Part shown: one piece after another, positions 39,924-49,956 of the stretch
Numbering within the stretch: the first letter of the stretch is position 1
Layout of the letters: every line of letters starts with the position of its first letter
NCBI RefSeq assembly: GCF_015352445.1
Contig: NZ_JADKPO010000018.1
Coordinates: forward strand, 1-64,000
DNA: 64,000 bases
Direction: 5' to 3'
Source of the DNA: Nocardioides agariphilus
GTDB lineage: Bacteria > Actinomycetota > Actinomycetes > Propionibacteriales > Nocardioidaceae
Notes under the pieces: model-generated
Told to the model about the DNA's origin: nothing
The model's database searches: none
The model's input: the letters and a program-made list of their open reading frames with translations, nothing else
Position numbers and translations under genes: made by a program

Positions 39924-40960
39924 TCATCAAGAACAACCGATTCGCCGCTCTGGCGGTCATGGCGCTGGTCGCCAGCCTCGGTCTCGCCGGGTGTGGCTCC
40001 GACGACTCCTCCACCGCTTCGGGCGACGGGGGTGGCGGTGGCGGCGACGCCACGACGGTGACCTTCCTGCCCAAGAACCTCGGCAACCCGTACTTCGACA
40101 CCAGCGACGCCGGTGGCGAGAAGGCCGTCAAGGAGTTCGGCGGCACCTACGCCGAGGTCGGCCCGGACGCCGCCGGTCCCGATGCCCAGGTCAGCTTCAT
40201 CGACACCGCAGCCCAGCAAGGCGTCGACGCGCTGGTGATCTCGGCCAACGACCCGAAGGCCCTGTGCGACTCCATCAACGCGGCTCGCGACGCCGGCACC
40301 AAGGTCGTGACGTTCGACTCCGACACCGACCCCTCATGCCGCGACCTGTTCATCAACCAGGCCACGGCGGAGGGCATCGCCAACGTCGAGGTCGACATGA
40401 TCGCGGAGCAGATCGGCGACGCCGGTGAGATCGCGATCCTCTCGGCCGCGGCCAACGCGACCAACCAGAACGCTTGGATCGAGACGATGAAGGCGACCCT
40501 GGAGGCCGACCACCCCGACATCAAGCTCGTCGACGTGGTCTACGGCGACGACGACGACCAGAAGTCCTTCGACGCGACCGCAGCACTGCTCGCCGACCAC
40601 CCGGACCTCAAGGGCATCATCTCGCCGACGACCGTCGGCATCGCCGCCGCCGCCCGCTACCTGTCCACCTCGGACGCCAAGGGCAAGGTCGCGCTGACGG
40701 GTCTGGGCACGCCCAACCAGATGCGTGACTACGTCGAGGACGGCACGGTCACCGAGTTCGCTCTCTGGAACCCGGGCGACCTGGGCTACCTGGCCGCCTA
40801 CGCCGCCAAGGCTCTGGTCGACGGCGACATCACCGGCAAGGAGGGCGACTCGTTCACCGCGGGCGACCTGGGTGACTTCACCGTCGGCGCGGACGCCACC
40901 GTGCTGCTCGGCGAGCCGTTCCGTTTCAACAAGGACAACATCGCCGACTTCAACTTCTAG
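39920..40960 (+). CDS. rhaS: Rhamnose-binding lipoprotein
   Basis: 346 aa from ATG 39920, overlapping the rhaQ stop; GAAAGGCAAGG precedes it. The signal ends in the lipobox LAGC, with the lipidated Cys at about residue 27, then a Gly-rich linker. The rest is a type I periplasmic-binding fold: FLPKNLGNPYFDTSDAGGEKAV, DALVISANDPKAL, VVTFDSDTDPSCRDLFINQ. It captures the sugar outside the cell for RhaPQT. A hairpin and repeat cluster follow its stop, which may make it more highly expressed than the catabolic genes downstream. Confidence 0.88.
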   Translation: MIIKNNRFAALAVMALVASLGLAGCGSDDSSTASGDGGGGGGDATTVTFLPKNLGNPYFDTSDAGGEKAVKEFGGTYAEVGPDAAGPDAQVSFIDTAAQQGVDALVISANDPKALCDSINAARDAGTKVVTFDSDTDPSCRDLFINQATAEGIANVEVDMIAEQIGDAGEIAILSAAANATNQNAWIETMKATLEADHPDIKLVDVVYGDDDDQKSFDATAALLADHPDLKGIISPTTVGIAAAARYLSTSDAKGKVALTGLGTPNQMRDYVEDGTVTEFALWNPGDLGYLAAYAAKALVDGDITGKEGDSFTAGDLGDFTVGADATVLLGEPFRFNKDNIADFNF

Positions 40961-40970
40961 CCGCTCCAGC

Positions 40971-41021
40971 CTCGAGACCCGGAGAGTGAACAGGCAGCAG
41001 AGCCACTCACCGGGTCTCGAG
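40971..41021. terminator. Hairpin between transporter and catabolic genes
   Basis: Arms 40971-40988 (CTCGAGACCCGG-A-GAGTG) and 41004-41021 (CACTC-A-CCGGGTCTCGAG) pair over 18 positions with one A-A mismatch and a 15-nt loop. It starts 10 nt after the rhaS stop and runs into the dispersed repeat. Partial termination or RNA protection would separate transporter from enzyme expression. Confidence 0.7.
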
Positions 41022-41054
41022 ACAGGCGCTAGCGCGCCTTCCTCGACCAACGAG
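41008..41054. repeat. Second copy of the dispersed 47-bp repeat
   Basis: It matches 29274-29320 at 45 of 47 positions, including CGAGACAGGCGCTAGCGCGC. It lies between rhaS and rhaM and runs directly into the tandem array. Confidence 0.8.
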
Positions 41055-41130
41055 AAGGAGCGCCTTCCTCGACCAACGAGAAGGAGCGCCTTCCTCGACC
41101 AACGAGAAGGCGCGCCTTCCTCGACCAACC
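41034..41130. repeat. Tandem 26-bp repeat array upstream of rhaM
   Basis: Three full units (41034-41059, 41060-41085, 41086-41111) and a partial fourth (from 41112). The unit is GCGCCTTCCTCGACCAACGA plus GAAGGA. The units are almost identical and derive from the 3' end of the dispersed repeat. The last unit ends about 20 nt before the rhaM start, so copy number could change the rhaM leader. Confidence 0.85.
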
Positions 41131-41150
41131 GAGATGGGAAAGGTCTCGCC

Positions 41151-41522
41151 ATGCCTCGCTACTGCTTCCAGCTCCAGGTGAAGCCCGACCGGATCGCGGA
41201 GTACCGCGAACGGCACGCGACCGTCTGGCCGGAGATGCTGCGGGCGCTGGCCGAGACCGGCTGGCACAACTACTCGCTGTTCCTGCGCCCCGACGGGCTG
41301 CTCATCGGGTACGTCGAGTCGCCGGACCTCGCGGCTGCCCAGAAGGCCATGGACGACAGCGACGTCAACCGCCGGTGGCAGGCCGAGATGTCCCCGTTCT
41401 TCGAGGCCCTCGACGCGCCGACACCTTTTCGCCCGGACCAGGGGTTCCTGCTCCTGGAGGAGGTCTTCCACCTCGAGGACCAGCTCGCCACACTCGACAA
41501 CGACCAAGGAACGCCACGATGA
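41151..41522 (+). CDS. rhaM: L-rhamnose mutarotase
   Basis: 123 aa, somewhat longer than typical RhaM (about 104 aa). CFQLQVKPDRIAEYRERHATVWPEMLRALAETGWHNYSLFL is the conserved N-terminal part, with the catalytic His in ERHATVWPEM and NYS.F. The later DVNRRWQAEMSPFFE also fits. It interconverts alpha- and beta-L-rhamnose so the isomerase receives its preferred anomer. It starts at ATG 41151 after GGGAAAGG, and overlaps the isomerase gene by 4 nt. Confidence 0.9.
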   Translation: MPRYCFQLQVKPDRIAEYRERHATVWPEMLRALAETGWHNYSLFLRPDGLLIGYVESPDLAAAQKAMDDSDVNRRWQAEMSPFFEALDAPTPFRPDQGFLLLEEVFHLEDQLATLDNDQGTPR

Positions 41523-42721
41523 CCGAACAACAGGGCTTCGCCGACATCACCGGCCGGCTCGAGACGCTGGCCATCGAGGTCCCCAGCTGGGCCTACGGCA
41601 ACTCCGGCACCCGCTTCAAGGTGTTCGGCTCGGCCGGCACCCCACGCACCGTGCACGAGAAGATCGCCGACGCCGCCGCCGTACACCGCTTCACCGGGCT
41701 CGCTCCGACCGTCGCGCTGCACATCCCGTGGGACCTCGTCGACGACTTCGCCGCCCTGCGCGTCTACGCCGAGGACCACGGCGTCGGGCTCGGCACCATC
41801 AACTCCAACACCTTCCAAGACGACGACTTCAAGCTCGGCTCGCTGACCAACGCCGACCCAGCGGTCCGGCGCAAGGCCGTGCAGCACAACCTCGACTGCA
41901 TCGAGGTCATGAACGCGACGGGATCGCGCGACCTCAAGATCTGGCTGGCCGACGGCACCAACTACCCCGGCCAGGCCGACATCCGCGCCCGCCAGGACTG
42001 GCTGGCAGAGGGGCTCGCCGAGATCTACGCCCAGCTCTCCGACGACCAGCGACTGGTGCTGGAGTACAAGTTCTTCGAGCCGGCCTTCTACCACACCGAC
42101 GTCCCCGACTGGGGCACCTCGTTCGTCCACTGCCTGGCCCTCGGCGACCGCGCGGTCGTCTGCCTCGACACCGGTCACCACGCTCCCGGTACCAACATCG
42201 AGTTCATCGTCGCCCAGCTGATCCGGCTCGGGAAGCTCGGCTCGTTCGACTTCAACTCCCGCTTCTACGCCGATGACGACCTGATCGTCGGTGCGGCCGA
42301 CCCCTTCCAGCTGTTCCGGATCATGGTTGAGGTGATCAGGGGCGGCGCGTACGACGGTCGCCCCGAAGACGGACACAGCCGGGCGGCGCTGATGCTCGAC
42401 CAGTGCCACAACATCGAGAAGAAGATCCCCGGCCAGATCCGCTCGGTGCTCAACGTGCAGGAGATGGTGGCGCGCGCGCTGCTGCTCGACACCCCAGACA
42501 CTCGGGCAGCGCTCGCCGTCGCGCAGCGCGAGGGTGACGTGCTCGCCGCCAACGAGATCTACATGGACGCGTTCTACACCGACGTACGACGCGACCTCGC
42601 CGGCTTCCGCGAGGAGCGCGGACTGCCGGCCGACCCGATGGCGGCCTACCTCGCCTCGGGTCACCAGGAGCAGATCGAGGCCGACCGCGTGGGCGGCACC
42701 CAAGCAGGATGGAACTCATGA
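41519..42721 (+). CDS. rhaI: L-rhamnose isomerase (RhaI type)
   Basis: 400 aa. It belongs to the xylose-isomerase-like RhaI group (Pseudomonas stutzeri type) rather than the E. coli RhaA group: TVALHIPWDLVDD, DLKIWLADGTNYPGQ, LEYKFFEPAFYHTDVPDWG and CLDTGHHAPGTNIEFIV supply the metal-binding Glu, Asp and His residues, and GSFDFNSRFYADDDLIVGA the second metal region. It converts L-rhamnose to L-rhamnulose. The start is fixed by the ATGA overlap with rhaM. Confidence 0.9.
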   Translation: MTEQQGFADITGRLETLAIEVPSWAYGNSGTRFKVFGSAGTPRTVHEKIADAAAVHRFTGLAPTVALHIPWDLVDDFAALRVYAEDHGVGLGTINSNTFQDDDFKLGSLTNADPAVRRKAVQHNLDCIEVMNATGSRDLKIWLADGTNYPGQADIRARQDWLAEGLAEIYAQLSDDQRLVLEYKFFEPAFYHTDVPDWGTSFVHCLALGDRAVVCLDTGHHAPGTNIEFIVAQLIRLGKLGSFDFNSRFYADDDLIVGAADPFQLFRIMVEVIRGGAYDGRPEDGHSRAALMLDQCHNIEKKIPGQIRSVLNVQEMVARALLLDTPDTRAALAVAQREGDVLAANEIYMDAFYTDVRRDLAGFREERGLPADPMAAYLASGHQEQIEADRVGGTQAGWNS

Positions 42722-44769
42722 CCAACCCCACCGTCGCGTCCCTCGTCGACCGGTCCAACCGCCTGGGCCGCGACCCCAAGAACACCAACTACGCCGGCGG
42801 CAACACCTCGGCCAAGGGCACCGAGGTCGACCCGGTGACCGGCGAGGCCGTGGAGCTGGTGTGGGTGAAGGGATCGGGTGGTGACCTGGGCACCTTGACC
42901 GAGGGCGGGCTCGCCGTGCTGCGGCTGGACCGGATGCGCGCGCTGACCAACGTCTACCCGGGAGTCGAGCGCGAGGACGAGATGGTCGCGGCGTTCGACT
43001 ACTGCCTGCACGGCAAGGGCGGCGCGGCGCCGTCGATCGACACCGCGATGCACGGGCTCGTGGACGCCGCGCACGTCGACCACCTGCACCCCGACTCCGG
43101 CATCGCGATCGCGACGGCCGCGGACGGCCAGGCGCTGACCAAGGAGATCTTCGGCGACCGGGTCGTCTGGGTGCCCTGGCGGCGTCCGGGCTTCCAGCTC
43201 GGCCTGGACATCGCCGCGATCAAGGAGGCCAACCCGCAGGCGGTCGGCTGCATCCTCGGCGGCCACGGCATCACCGCGTGGGGCGAGACGTCCGAGGAGT
43301 CCGAGCGCAACAGCCTCTGGATCATCGACACCGCCGCGGCCTACATCGCCGAGCACAGCAAGCCGGAGCCGTTCGGCGCCCCGCTCGAGGGGTACGCCGC
43401 CCTGCCCGGGGCCGAGCGTCGGGCGAAGGCCGCCGCCATCGCGCCGACCATCCGCGGCCTGGCGTCGACGGACAAGCCGATGGTCGGGCACTTCACCGAC
43501 TCCCCCGAGGTCCTGGACTTCCTGGCCTCGGCCGAGCACCCCCGGCTCGCGGCTCTCGGCACGTCCTGCCCGGACCACTTCCTGCGCACCAAGGTCAAGC
43601 CGATGCTGCTCGACCTACCTGCCACGGCGTCGATCGAGGACACCATCGCGCGGCTCAAGGAGCTGCACGGCCCGTACCGCGAGGACTACCAGGCGTACTA
43701 CGACCGCAACGCGGTCTCGACAGGCTCGAGCAGCGAATGGCCCGCCATCCGCGGCGCCGACCCGCTGATCGTGCTGGTTCCGGGGGTCGGGATGTTCTCG
43801 TTCGGGAAGGACAAGCAGACCGCGCGTGTGGCGGGCGAGTTCTACGTCAACGCCATCAACGTGATGCGCGGCGCCGAGGGACTCTCGACCTACGCCCCCA
43901 TCGACGAGGCGGAGAAGTTCCGCATCGAGTACTGGGCACTCGAGGAGGCCAAGCTCCAGCGGATGCCGAAGCCTAAGCCACTCGCGACCCGTATCGCGCT
44001 GGTCACCGGTGCCGCCTCGGGCATCGGCAAGGCCATCGCCACCAAGCTCGCCGCCGAGGGTGCGTGCGTGGTGATCGCCGACCTGTCGCTGGAGAAGGCG
44101 CAGGCCGCCGCCGCCGAGATCGGCGGCACCGACGTCGCGGTCGGCGTCCAGGTTGACGTCTCCGACGAGACCGCCGTGCAGGCCATGGTCGACGCGACCG
44201 TGCTGGCCTTCGGCGGCGTGGACCTGGTCGTCAACAACGCAGGCCTGTCCCTCTCCAAGACCCTGCTCGAGACCACGGTCGCCGACTGGGACCTCCAGCA
44301 CGACGTGATGGCCAAGGGCTCCTTCCTCGTCTCACGCACCGCCGCCAAGGTGCTCATCGAGCAGGGCCTCGGCGGCGACATCGTCTACATCTCCTCGAAG
44401 AACTCCGTCTTCGCCGGCCCCAACAACATCGCCTACTCCGCCGTGAAGGCCGACCAGGCCCACCAGGTCCGGCTGCTCGCAGCCGAGCTCGGCGAGCACG
44501 GCATCAAGGTCAACGGGGTCAACCCCGACGGCGTCGTACAGGGGTCCGGCATCTTCGCCGGCGGCTGGGGCGCGCAGCGGGCAGCCGTGTACGGCGTGGA
44601 CGAGAGCGAGCTGGGCAAGTTCTACGCCCAGCGCACCCTGCTCAAGCAGGAGGTGCTGCCGGAGCACTGCGCCCAGGCCGTGTTCGTGCTCTGCTCGCCC
44701 GAGCTCAGCCGCACCACCGGCCTGCACATCCCCGTCGACTCCGGCGTCGCGGCCGCGTTCTTGAGGTGA
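42718..44769 (+). CDS. Fused rhamnulose-1-phosphate aldolase / lactaldehyde dehydrogenase
   Basis: 683 aa from ATG 42718, overlapping rhaI. Residues 1 to about 410 are a class II aldolase: zinc-binding His residues in HVDHLHPDSG and GGHGITAWGE. Residues about 425-683 are a short-chain dehydrogenase: TGAASGIGKA, NNAGLS, Ser in YISSKNS and YSAVK (Tyr and Lys). The first half splits rhamnulose-1-phosphate to DHAP and L-lactaldehyde, and the second should oxidise lactaldehyde to lactate with NAD. This matches the RhaD/RhaE-W type fusion known in actinobacteria. Residues about 332-340 (AVSTGSSSE) come from an in-frame short repeat. Confidence 0.88.
   Translation: MTNPTVASLVDRSNRLGRDPKNTNYAGGNTSAKGTEVDPVTGEAVELVWVKGSGGDLGTLTEGGLAVLRLDRMRALTNVYPGVEREDEMVAAFDYCLHGKGGAAPSIDTAMHGLVDAAHVDHLHPDSGIAIATAADGQALTKEIFGDRVVWVPWRRPGFQLGLDIAAIKEANPQAVGCILGGHGITAWGETSEESERNSLWIIDTAAAYIAEHSKPEPFGAPLEGYAALPGAERRAKAAAIAPTIRGLASTDKPMVGHFTDSPEVLDFLASAEHPRLAALGTSCPDHFLRTKVKPMLLDLPATASIEDTIARLKELHGPYREDYQAYYDRNAVSTGSSSEWPAIRGADPLIVLVPGVGMFSFGKDKQTARVAGEFYVNAINVMRGAEGLSTYAPIDEAEKFRIEYWALEEAKLQRMPKPKPLATRIALVTGAASGIGKAIATKLAAEGACVVIADLSLEKAQAAAAEIGGTDVAVGVQVDVSDETAVQAMVDATVLAFGGVDLVVNNAGLSLSKTLLETTVADWDLQHDVMAKGSFLVSRTAAKVLIEQGLGGDIVYISSKNSVFAGPNNIAYSAVKADQAHQVRLLAAELGEHGIKVNGVNPDGVVQGSGIFAGGWGAQRAAVYGVDESELGKFYAQRTLLKQEVLPEHCAQAVFVLCSPELSRTTGLHIPVDSGVAAAFLR
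43713..43734. repeat. Short repeat inside the aldolase/dehydrogenase gene
   Basis: GGTCTCGACAGGCTCGAGCA (first 20 of 22 bases) is read in frame as part of AVSTGSSS. It differs by three bases from the copy inside lutC at 48436 and is in the same reading frame there. Confidence 0.6.
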
Positions 44770-44773
44770 CTGG

Positions 44774-46198
<1,425 letters not shown>

Positions 46199-46212
46199 GG
46201 GAGGATCACACC

Positions 46213-46959
46213 GTGCGAGTCGCACTCATGGTGACGTGCATCAACGACGCGCTCTTCCCCGACGTCGGGAAGGCGTGTGTCACGCTGCTGCGTCGCCTGG
46301 GTGTCGAGGTGGACTTCCCCGATGCCCAGACGTGCTGCGGCCAGCCGATGGTCAACACCGGCTACCTGGATGAGGCGATCGCGCCGTTGCGGTCGTTCGT
46401 GAAGGCGTTCGAGGGGTACGACGCGATCGTCACGCCGTCCGGGTCCTGCGCGGGGTCTGCGCGCCACCAGCACGGCATGGTCGCCCGCCGGTCCGGCGAC
46501 CCGGAGCTCGTGGCTGCGGTCGAGCGGACGGCGCCTCGCACCTACGAGCTGAGCGAGTTCCTCGTCGACGTGCTCGGCGTGACCGACGTCGGCGCCTGCT
46601 TCCCGCATCGGGTGACCTACCACCCGACCTGCCACTCGTTGCGGATGCTCGGCGTCGGCGACCGTCCCACCACGCTGCTGCGCGCCGTACGCGGTCTCGA
46701 CCTGGTCGAGCTGCCACGCGCCGAGGAGTGCTGCGGGTTCGGCGGCACGTTCGCGGTGAAGAACTCCGACACCTCGGTCGCGATGGTCTCCGACAAGGCT
46801 CGACACGTGCGCGAGACCGGCGCGGAGGTCCTGGTCGCGGGCGACAGCTCGTGCCTGATGAACATCGGTGGCGCACTGTCGCGCCAGCAGGCCGGCATCC
46901 GGGTGATGCACCTGGCCGAGGTCCTCGCCCAGACAGCGACGGGTGGGGGGCAGTCGTGA
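46213..46959 (+). CDS. lutA: Lactate utilisation Fe-S oxidoreductase LutA
   Basis: 248 aa from GTG 46213. Two CCG-type cysteine motifs, TCCGQPMVNTG and ECCGFGGTF, with additional Cys in PSGSC and YHPTCHS, define the LutA/GlpC-like heterodisulfide-reductase fold. With LutB and LutC it oxidises L-lactate to pyruvate. In this operon it would process lactate made from lactaldehyde. It follows rhaB by 14 nt and overlaps lutB by 4 nt. Confidence 0.9.
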   Translation: MRVALMVTCINDALFPDVGKACVTLLRRLGVEVDFPDAQTCCGQPMVNTGYLDEAIAPLRSFVKAFEGYDAIVTPSGSCAGSARHQHGMVARRSGDPELVAAVERTAPRTYELSEFLVDVLGVTDVGACFPHRVTYHPTCHSLRMLGVGDRPTTLLRAVRGLDLVELPRAEECCGFGGTFAVKNSDTSVAMVSDKARHVRETGAEVLVAGDSSCLMNIGGALSRQQAGIRVMHLAEVLAQTATGGGQS

Positions 46960-48389
46960 CGAGCACCTTCGTCGGGATGCCGAAGTTCCCGGTCGCCGCG
47001 CGGGAAGCGTTGGCGAACACGCAGCTGCGGAGCAACCTCGCGCACGCGACCGCGACCATCCGCGACAAGCGCGCCCGTGTCGTGGCCGAGGTCGACAACT
47101 GGGAGGAGCTCCGGCTCTCCGGCGCGGCCATCAAGGATGCTGCGCTGGCCTCGCTGGACCAGCACCTGGTGAGGCTCGAGGCACGCCTCACCGCTGCGGG
47201 GGCAGAGGTGCGCTGGGCCCGCGACGCCGATGAGGCGTGCACGATCGTCGCCGAGGTCGCCCAGCGCCACGGGATCGACGAGGTCGTCAAGGTCAAGTCG
47301 ATGGTCACCCAGGAGATCGGGCTCAACGAAGCCCTGCAGGAACAGGGCATCTCGGCCTGGGAGACCGACCTCGCCGAACTGATCGTCCAGCTCGGCGACG
47401 ACCTGCCCAGCCACATCCTGGTGCCCGCGATCCACCGCAACAGGGCCGAGATCCTCGAGATCTTCCAGCGCCGCATGCAGGGCCTGGCGTCACCGGAGGA
47501 ACTCACCGACGATCCCGCCGTACTCGCCGGGGCGGCTCGCGAGCACCTGCGCCAGAAGTTCCTCACGGCGCGGATGGCGGTCTCCGGAGCCAACTTCGCG
47601 GTCGCCGAGACCGGCACGCTCGTGGTGGTCGAGTCCGAGGGCAATGGCCGGATGTGCCTGACGCTGCCCGAGGTGCTGGTGTCGGTGGTGGGCATCGAGA
47701 AGGTGGTGCCGACGTGGGAGGACCTCGACGTCTTCCTGCGGCTGCTGCCGCGGTCGTCGACCGGCGAGCGGATGAACCCCTACACCTCGACCTGGACCGG
47801 CGTGACCCCCGGCGACGGTCCGCAAGAGGTCGTCGTCGTGCTGCTCGACAACGGCCGCACTCGTGCGCTGGCCGACCAGGTCGGCCGCCAGGCCCTGCGC
47901 TGCATCCGCTGCTCGGCCTGCCTGAACTCCTGTCCCGTCTACGAGCGGGTCGGCGGGCACGCCTACGGCTCGGTCTACCCCGGTCCCATCGGCGCGATCC
48001 TCAACCCACTGCTCAAGGGCGTCGGGGTCGACGAGCAGGTCGACTCGCTGCCCTACGCCTCCTCGTTGTGCGGCGCGTGCTTCGAGGTCTGCCCGGTGCG
48101 CATCGACATCCCGTCGGTCCTGGTCGACCTTCGCGCCCAGGTGGTCGACGCCCACCGCGCCAAGCGGTGGGGCGGCGTGCCGTCGATGCAGACCGTGGCC
48201 ATGAAGGGCGCGGCAGCGACGTTCCGGTCCGGCCGCCGTTTGCGCCTGGCCGAGCGGTTCGCCCGACTCGGCACCGGGATCGCCGCACGCGTCGGCGCCC
48301 GCGCCTGGACCGGCTCCCGCGACCTCCCACGAGCGCCGCGTGAGTCCTTCCGGGCCTGGTGGCGGCGCACGGATGGAGGGACGCGATGA
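46956..48389 (+). CDS. lutB: Lactate utilisation iron-sulfur protein LutB
   Basis: 477 aa. The C-terminal part carries two 4Fe-4S motifs, CIRCSACLNSCPVY and CGACFEVCPVRI. The N-terminal part has the LUD-type domain (VVKVKSMVTQEIGLNEAL, ETGTLVVVESEGNGRMC). It is the central electron-transfer subunit of LutABC. It starts at GTG 46956 overlapping lutA and overlaps lutC by 4 nt. The last 60 residues are Arg-rich, a common variable tail. Confidence 0.9.
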   Translation: MTSTFVGMPKFPVAAREALANTQLRSNLAHATATIRDKRARVVAEVDNWEELRLSGAAIKDAALASLDQHLVRLEARLTAAGAEVRWARDADEACTIVAEVAQRHGIDEVVKVKSMVTQEIGLNEALQEQGISAWETDLAELIVQLGDDLPSHILVPAIHRNRAEILEIFQRRMQGLASPEELTDDPAVLAGAAREHLRQKFLTARMAVSGANFAVAETGTLVVVESEGNGRMCLTLPEVLVSVVGIEKVVPTWEDLDVFLRLLPRSSTGERMNPYTSTWTGVTPGDGPQEVVVVLLDNGRTRALADQVGRQALRCIRCSACLNSCPVYERVGGHAYGSVYPGPIGAILNPLLKGVGVDEQVDSLPYASSLCGACFEVCPVRIDIPSVLVDLRAQVVDAHRAKRWGGVPSMQTVAMKGAAATFRSGRRLRLAERFARLGTGIAARVGARAWTGSRDLPRAPRESFRAWWRRTDGGTR

Positions 48390-48982
48390 GCGCCCGCGAC
48401 GAGATCCTCGACCGGGTTCGCGCAGCCCTGGGCGCGGTCTCGACAAGCTCGACCACCTTCGGTCACCCAGCAGGAAGCTCACCCGACGACGTGGTGGCCC
48501 TGTTCGCCGAACGCGTCGCCGACTACCAGGCCACCGTCGTGCGCTGCCCGCCGGACGAGCTCGAGGCCGCCCTGCGCGACGCACTGCCCGCCGGGCGCAT
48601 CGTCGTACCGGACGCACTCTCGGTGTCTGTCCCCCATGCGGTCACCGATGACCGCCTGACACCGTTCGAGCTGGATGCCTGCGCAGCGGTCGTCACCGAC
48701 TGCGCCGTCGGCATCGCCGAGACCGGCACCATCGTCTTGGACCACGGGCCGGGCCAAGGCCGGCGCGCCATCACGCTCGTCCCCGACGTGCACATCTGCA
48801 TCGTCCGCGCCGACCAGGTCGTCGCCGACGTACCCGACGCCATGCCCCGCCTCGCCCCGGCCGTCCGGCAGGGCCGCCCGCTGACCTGGATCAGCGGGCC
48901 CAGTGCCACGAGCGACATCGAGCTCAGCCGGGTCGAGGGCGTGCACGGCCCCCGGACCCTGGTCGTCCTCCTCGTCGGCTGA
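48386..48982 (+). CDS. lutC: Lactate utilisation protein LutC
   Basis: 198 aa, LUD domain protein: GIAETGTIVLDHGPGQGRRAITLVPDVHICIV is the characteristic core, and SGPSATSDIELSRVEGVHGP the C-terminal signature. It completes LutABC and is the last gene of the rhamnose supra-operon. Residues 17-25 (AVSTSSTTF) are encoded by a dispersed short repeat inserted in frame near the N-terminus, in a region that should tolerate extra residues. Confidence 0.9.
   Translation: MSARDEILDRVRAALGAVSTSSTTFGHPAGSSPDDVVALFAERVADYQATVVRCPPDELEAALRDALPAGRIVVPDALSVSVPHAVTDDRLTPFELDACAAVVTDCAVGIAETGTIVLDHGPGQGRRAITLVPDVHICIVRADQVVADVPDAMPRLAPAVRQGRPLTWISGPSATSDIELSRVEGVHGPRTLVVLLVG
48436..48457. repeat. Short repeat inside lutC
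   Basis: GGTCTCGACAAGCTCGACCA (first 20 of 22 bases) is read as AVSTSST. Related copies lie at 43713, 30271 and, with a 2-nt insertion, 59902. Confidence 0.6.
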
Positions 48983-49023
48983 ACTTGCCCGGGACGCACT
49001 GGGCCATCGCTTCGCACGACGTG

Positions 49024-49743
49024 TCAGGTGCCCCCTCGCCACTGGGGCAGAGGTTGTCGGCCGACGGCGGTGTCGACGGCGGCCTGGGCGAGCAGCCGGG
49101 TGGAGTTGAGCAACGGCACCGGTGAGACGGCAGGTGGCACCAGCAGTGACAGCTCGGTGCAGGCCATCGCAACGGCCGAGCAGCCCTTGTCGGCGAGCCG
49201 GCCGATGATCGCGAGTACTTCGTCGCGCGCCTCGGCGGAGAACCGGCCGACCACGAGCTCGTCGAGGATGATGGCGTGCAGCGTCGTCGCGTCGGCGGGC
49301 TCGGGCACCATGGTGGTGATGCCGCGGGCCGCGCAGCGGTTCTGGTACATGTCGGAGTCGAGCACCCACGACGTGCCGAGCAGGCCGACCGTGTCGTGAC
49401 CGAGGCGATGGGCCTCGGCGACCACGACGTCGGCGATATGCAAGCCGGGCAGCGCCATGTCGGGGCCGTCGGCCTCGAGGGCGAGATGCGCGGTGTTGTC
49501 CGGGCAGGCGAAGAAGTCGGCACCCCCGGCGCGCAGCCGTCGCGTGGAGAGGGCCAAGATGTCGTGCAACTCCTCGAGATCGCCGCGGCGCATCGCGTCG
49601 AGGGTCTCGCCCATGGCCACGCAGTTGAGCGAGAACTCCGGGTGTTGGTAGTCGTCGATAGCCCGGGAACCGTAGTCGGCGATGCCGCGGACGAAGTCGG
49701 CGGCGCCTTCGATGGTGTGTCCGACGATGCCGATGTGGAACAC
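49024..49743 (-). CDS. Aspartate/glutamate racemase family protein
   Basis: 239 aa from GTG 49743; GGGAG lies 5 nt upstream, better than a longer frame. Two active-site Cys residues appear in FACPDNTAH and MACTELSLL, as in the cofactor-independent racemases. LHIADVVVAEAHRLGHDTVGLLGT is the repeated Rossmann-like strand. It should interconvert L and D forms of Asp, Glu or a related amino acid (or act as a hydantoin-type racemase). It diverges from the first peptide-binding protein, suggesting use of imported D-amino-acid peptides, an inference. Confidence 0.82.
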   Translation of the reverse strand: MFHIGIVGHTIEGAADFVRGIADYGSRAIDDYQHPEFSLNCVAMGETLDAMRRGDLEELHDILALSTRRLRAGGADFFACPDNTAHLALEADGPDMALPGLHIADVVVAEAHRLGHDTVGLLGTSWVLDSDMYQNRCAARGITTMVPEPADATTLHAIILDELVVGRFSAEARDEVLAIIGRLADKGCSAVAMACTELSLLVPPAVSPVPLLNSTRLLAQAAVDTAVGRQPLPQWRGGT

Positions 49744-49827
49744 GCTTTCTCCCTCTCCATCCCTCCCGAGACCGCCGTTACGGAGCCGTGACACTGGCTC
49801 GCAGTCTGGCCAAGTCCCGCGTGAGGC

Positions 49828-49845
49828 AGGTCACGAAGAGGTTGC
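49828..49845 (+). promoter_or_regulatory. Conserved motif upstream of the first binding protein
   Basis: AGGTCACGAAGAGGTTGC lies 112 nt before the start codon. The same motif with one change occurs 107 nt before the second binding-protein gene (51984-52001). The shared position suggests a promoter or activator site; GGTTGC may be part of the -35. Confidence 0.55.
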
Positions 49846-49956
49846 GATTGGGCTTCGATCATTTCGGTTCCGCACAGCCCATTGGTCCTCGCCGACGGGC
49901 GTTCGATGCTGCCGTCGACATGCACAAGGCCCATCGGCCGACCGAAAGGAATCGAC

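Noticed and set aside
41034-41130. Tandem 26-bp units resembling a CRISPR array
   Set aside because: The units are contiguous with no variable spacers and match the nearby dispersed repeat.
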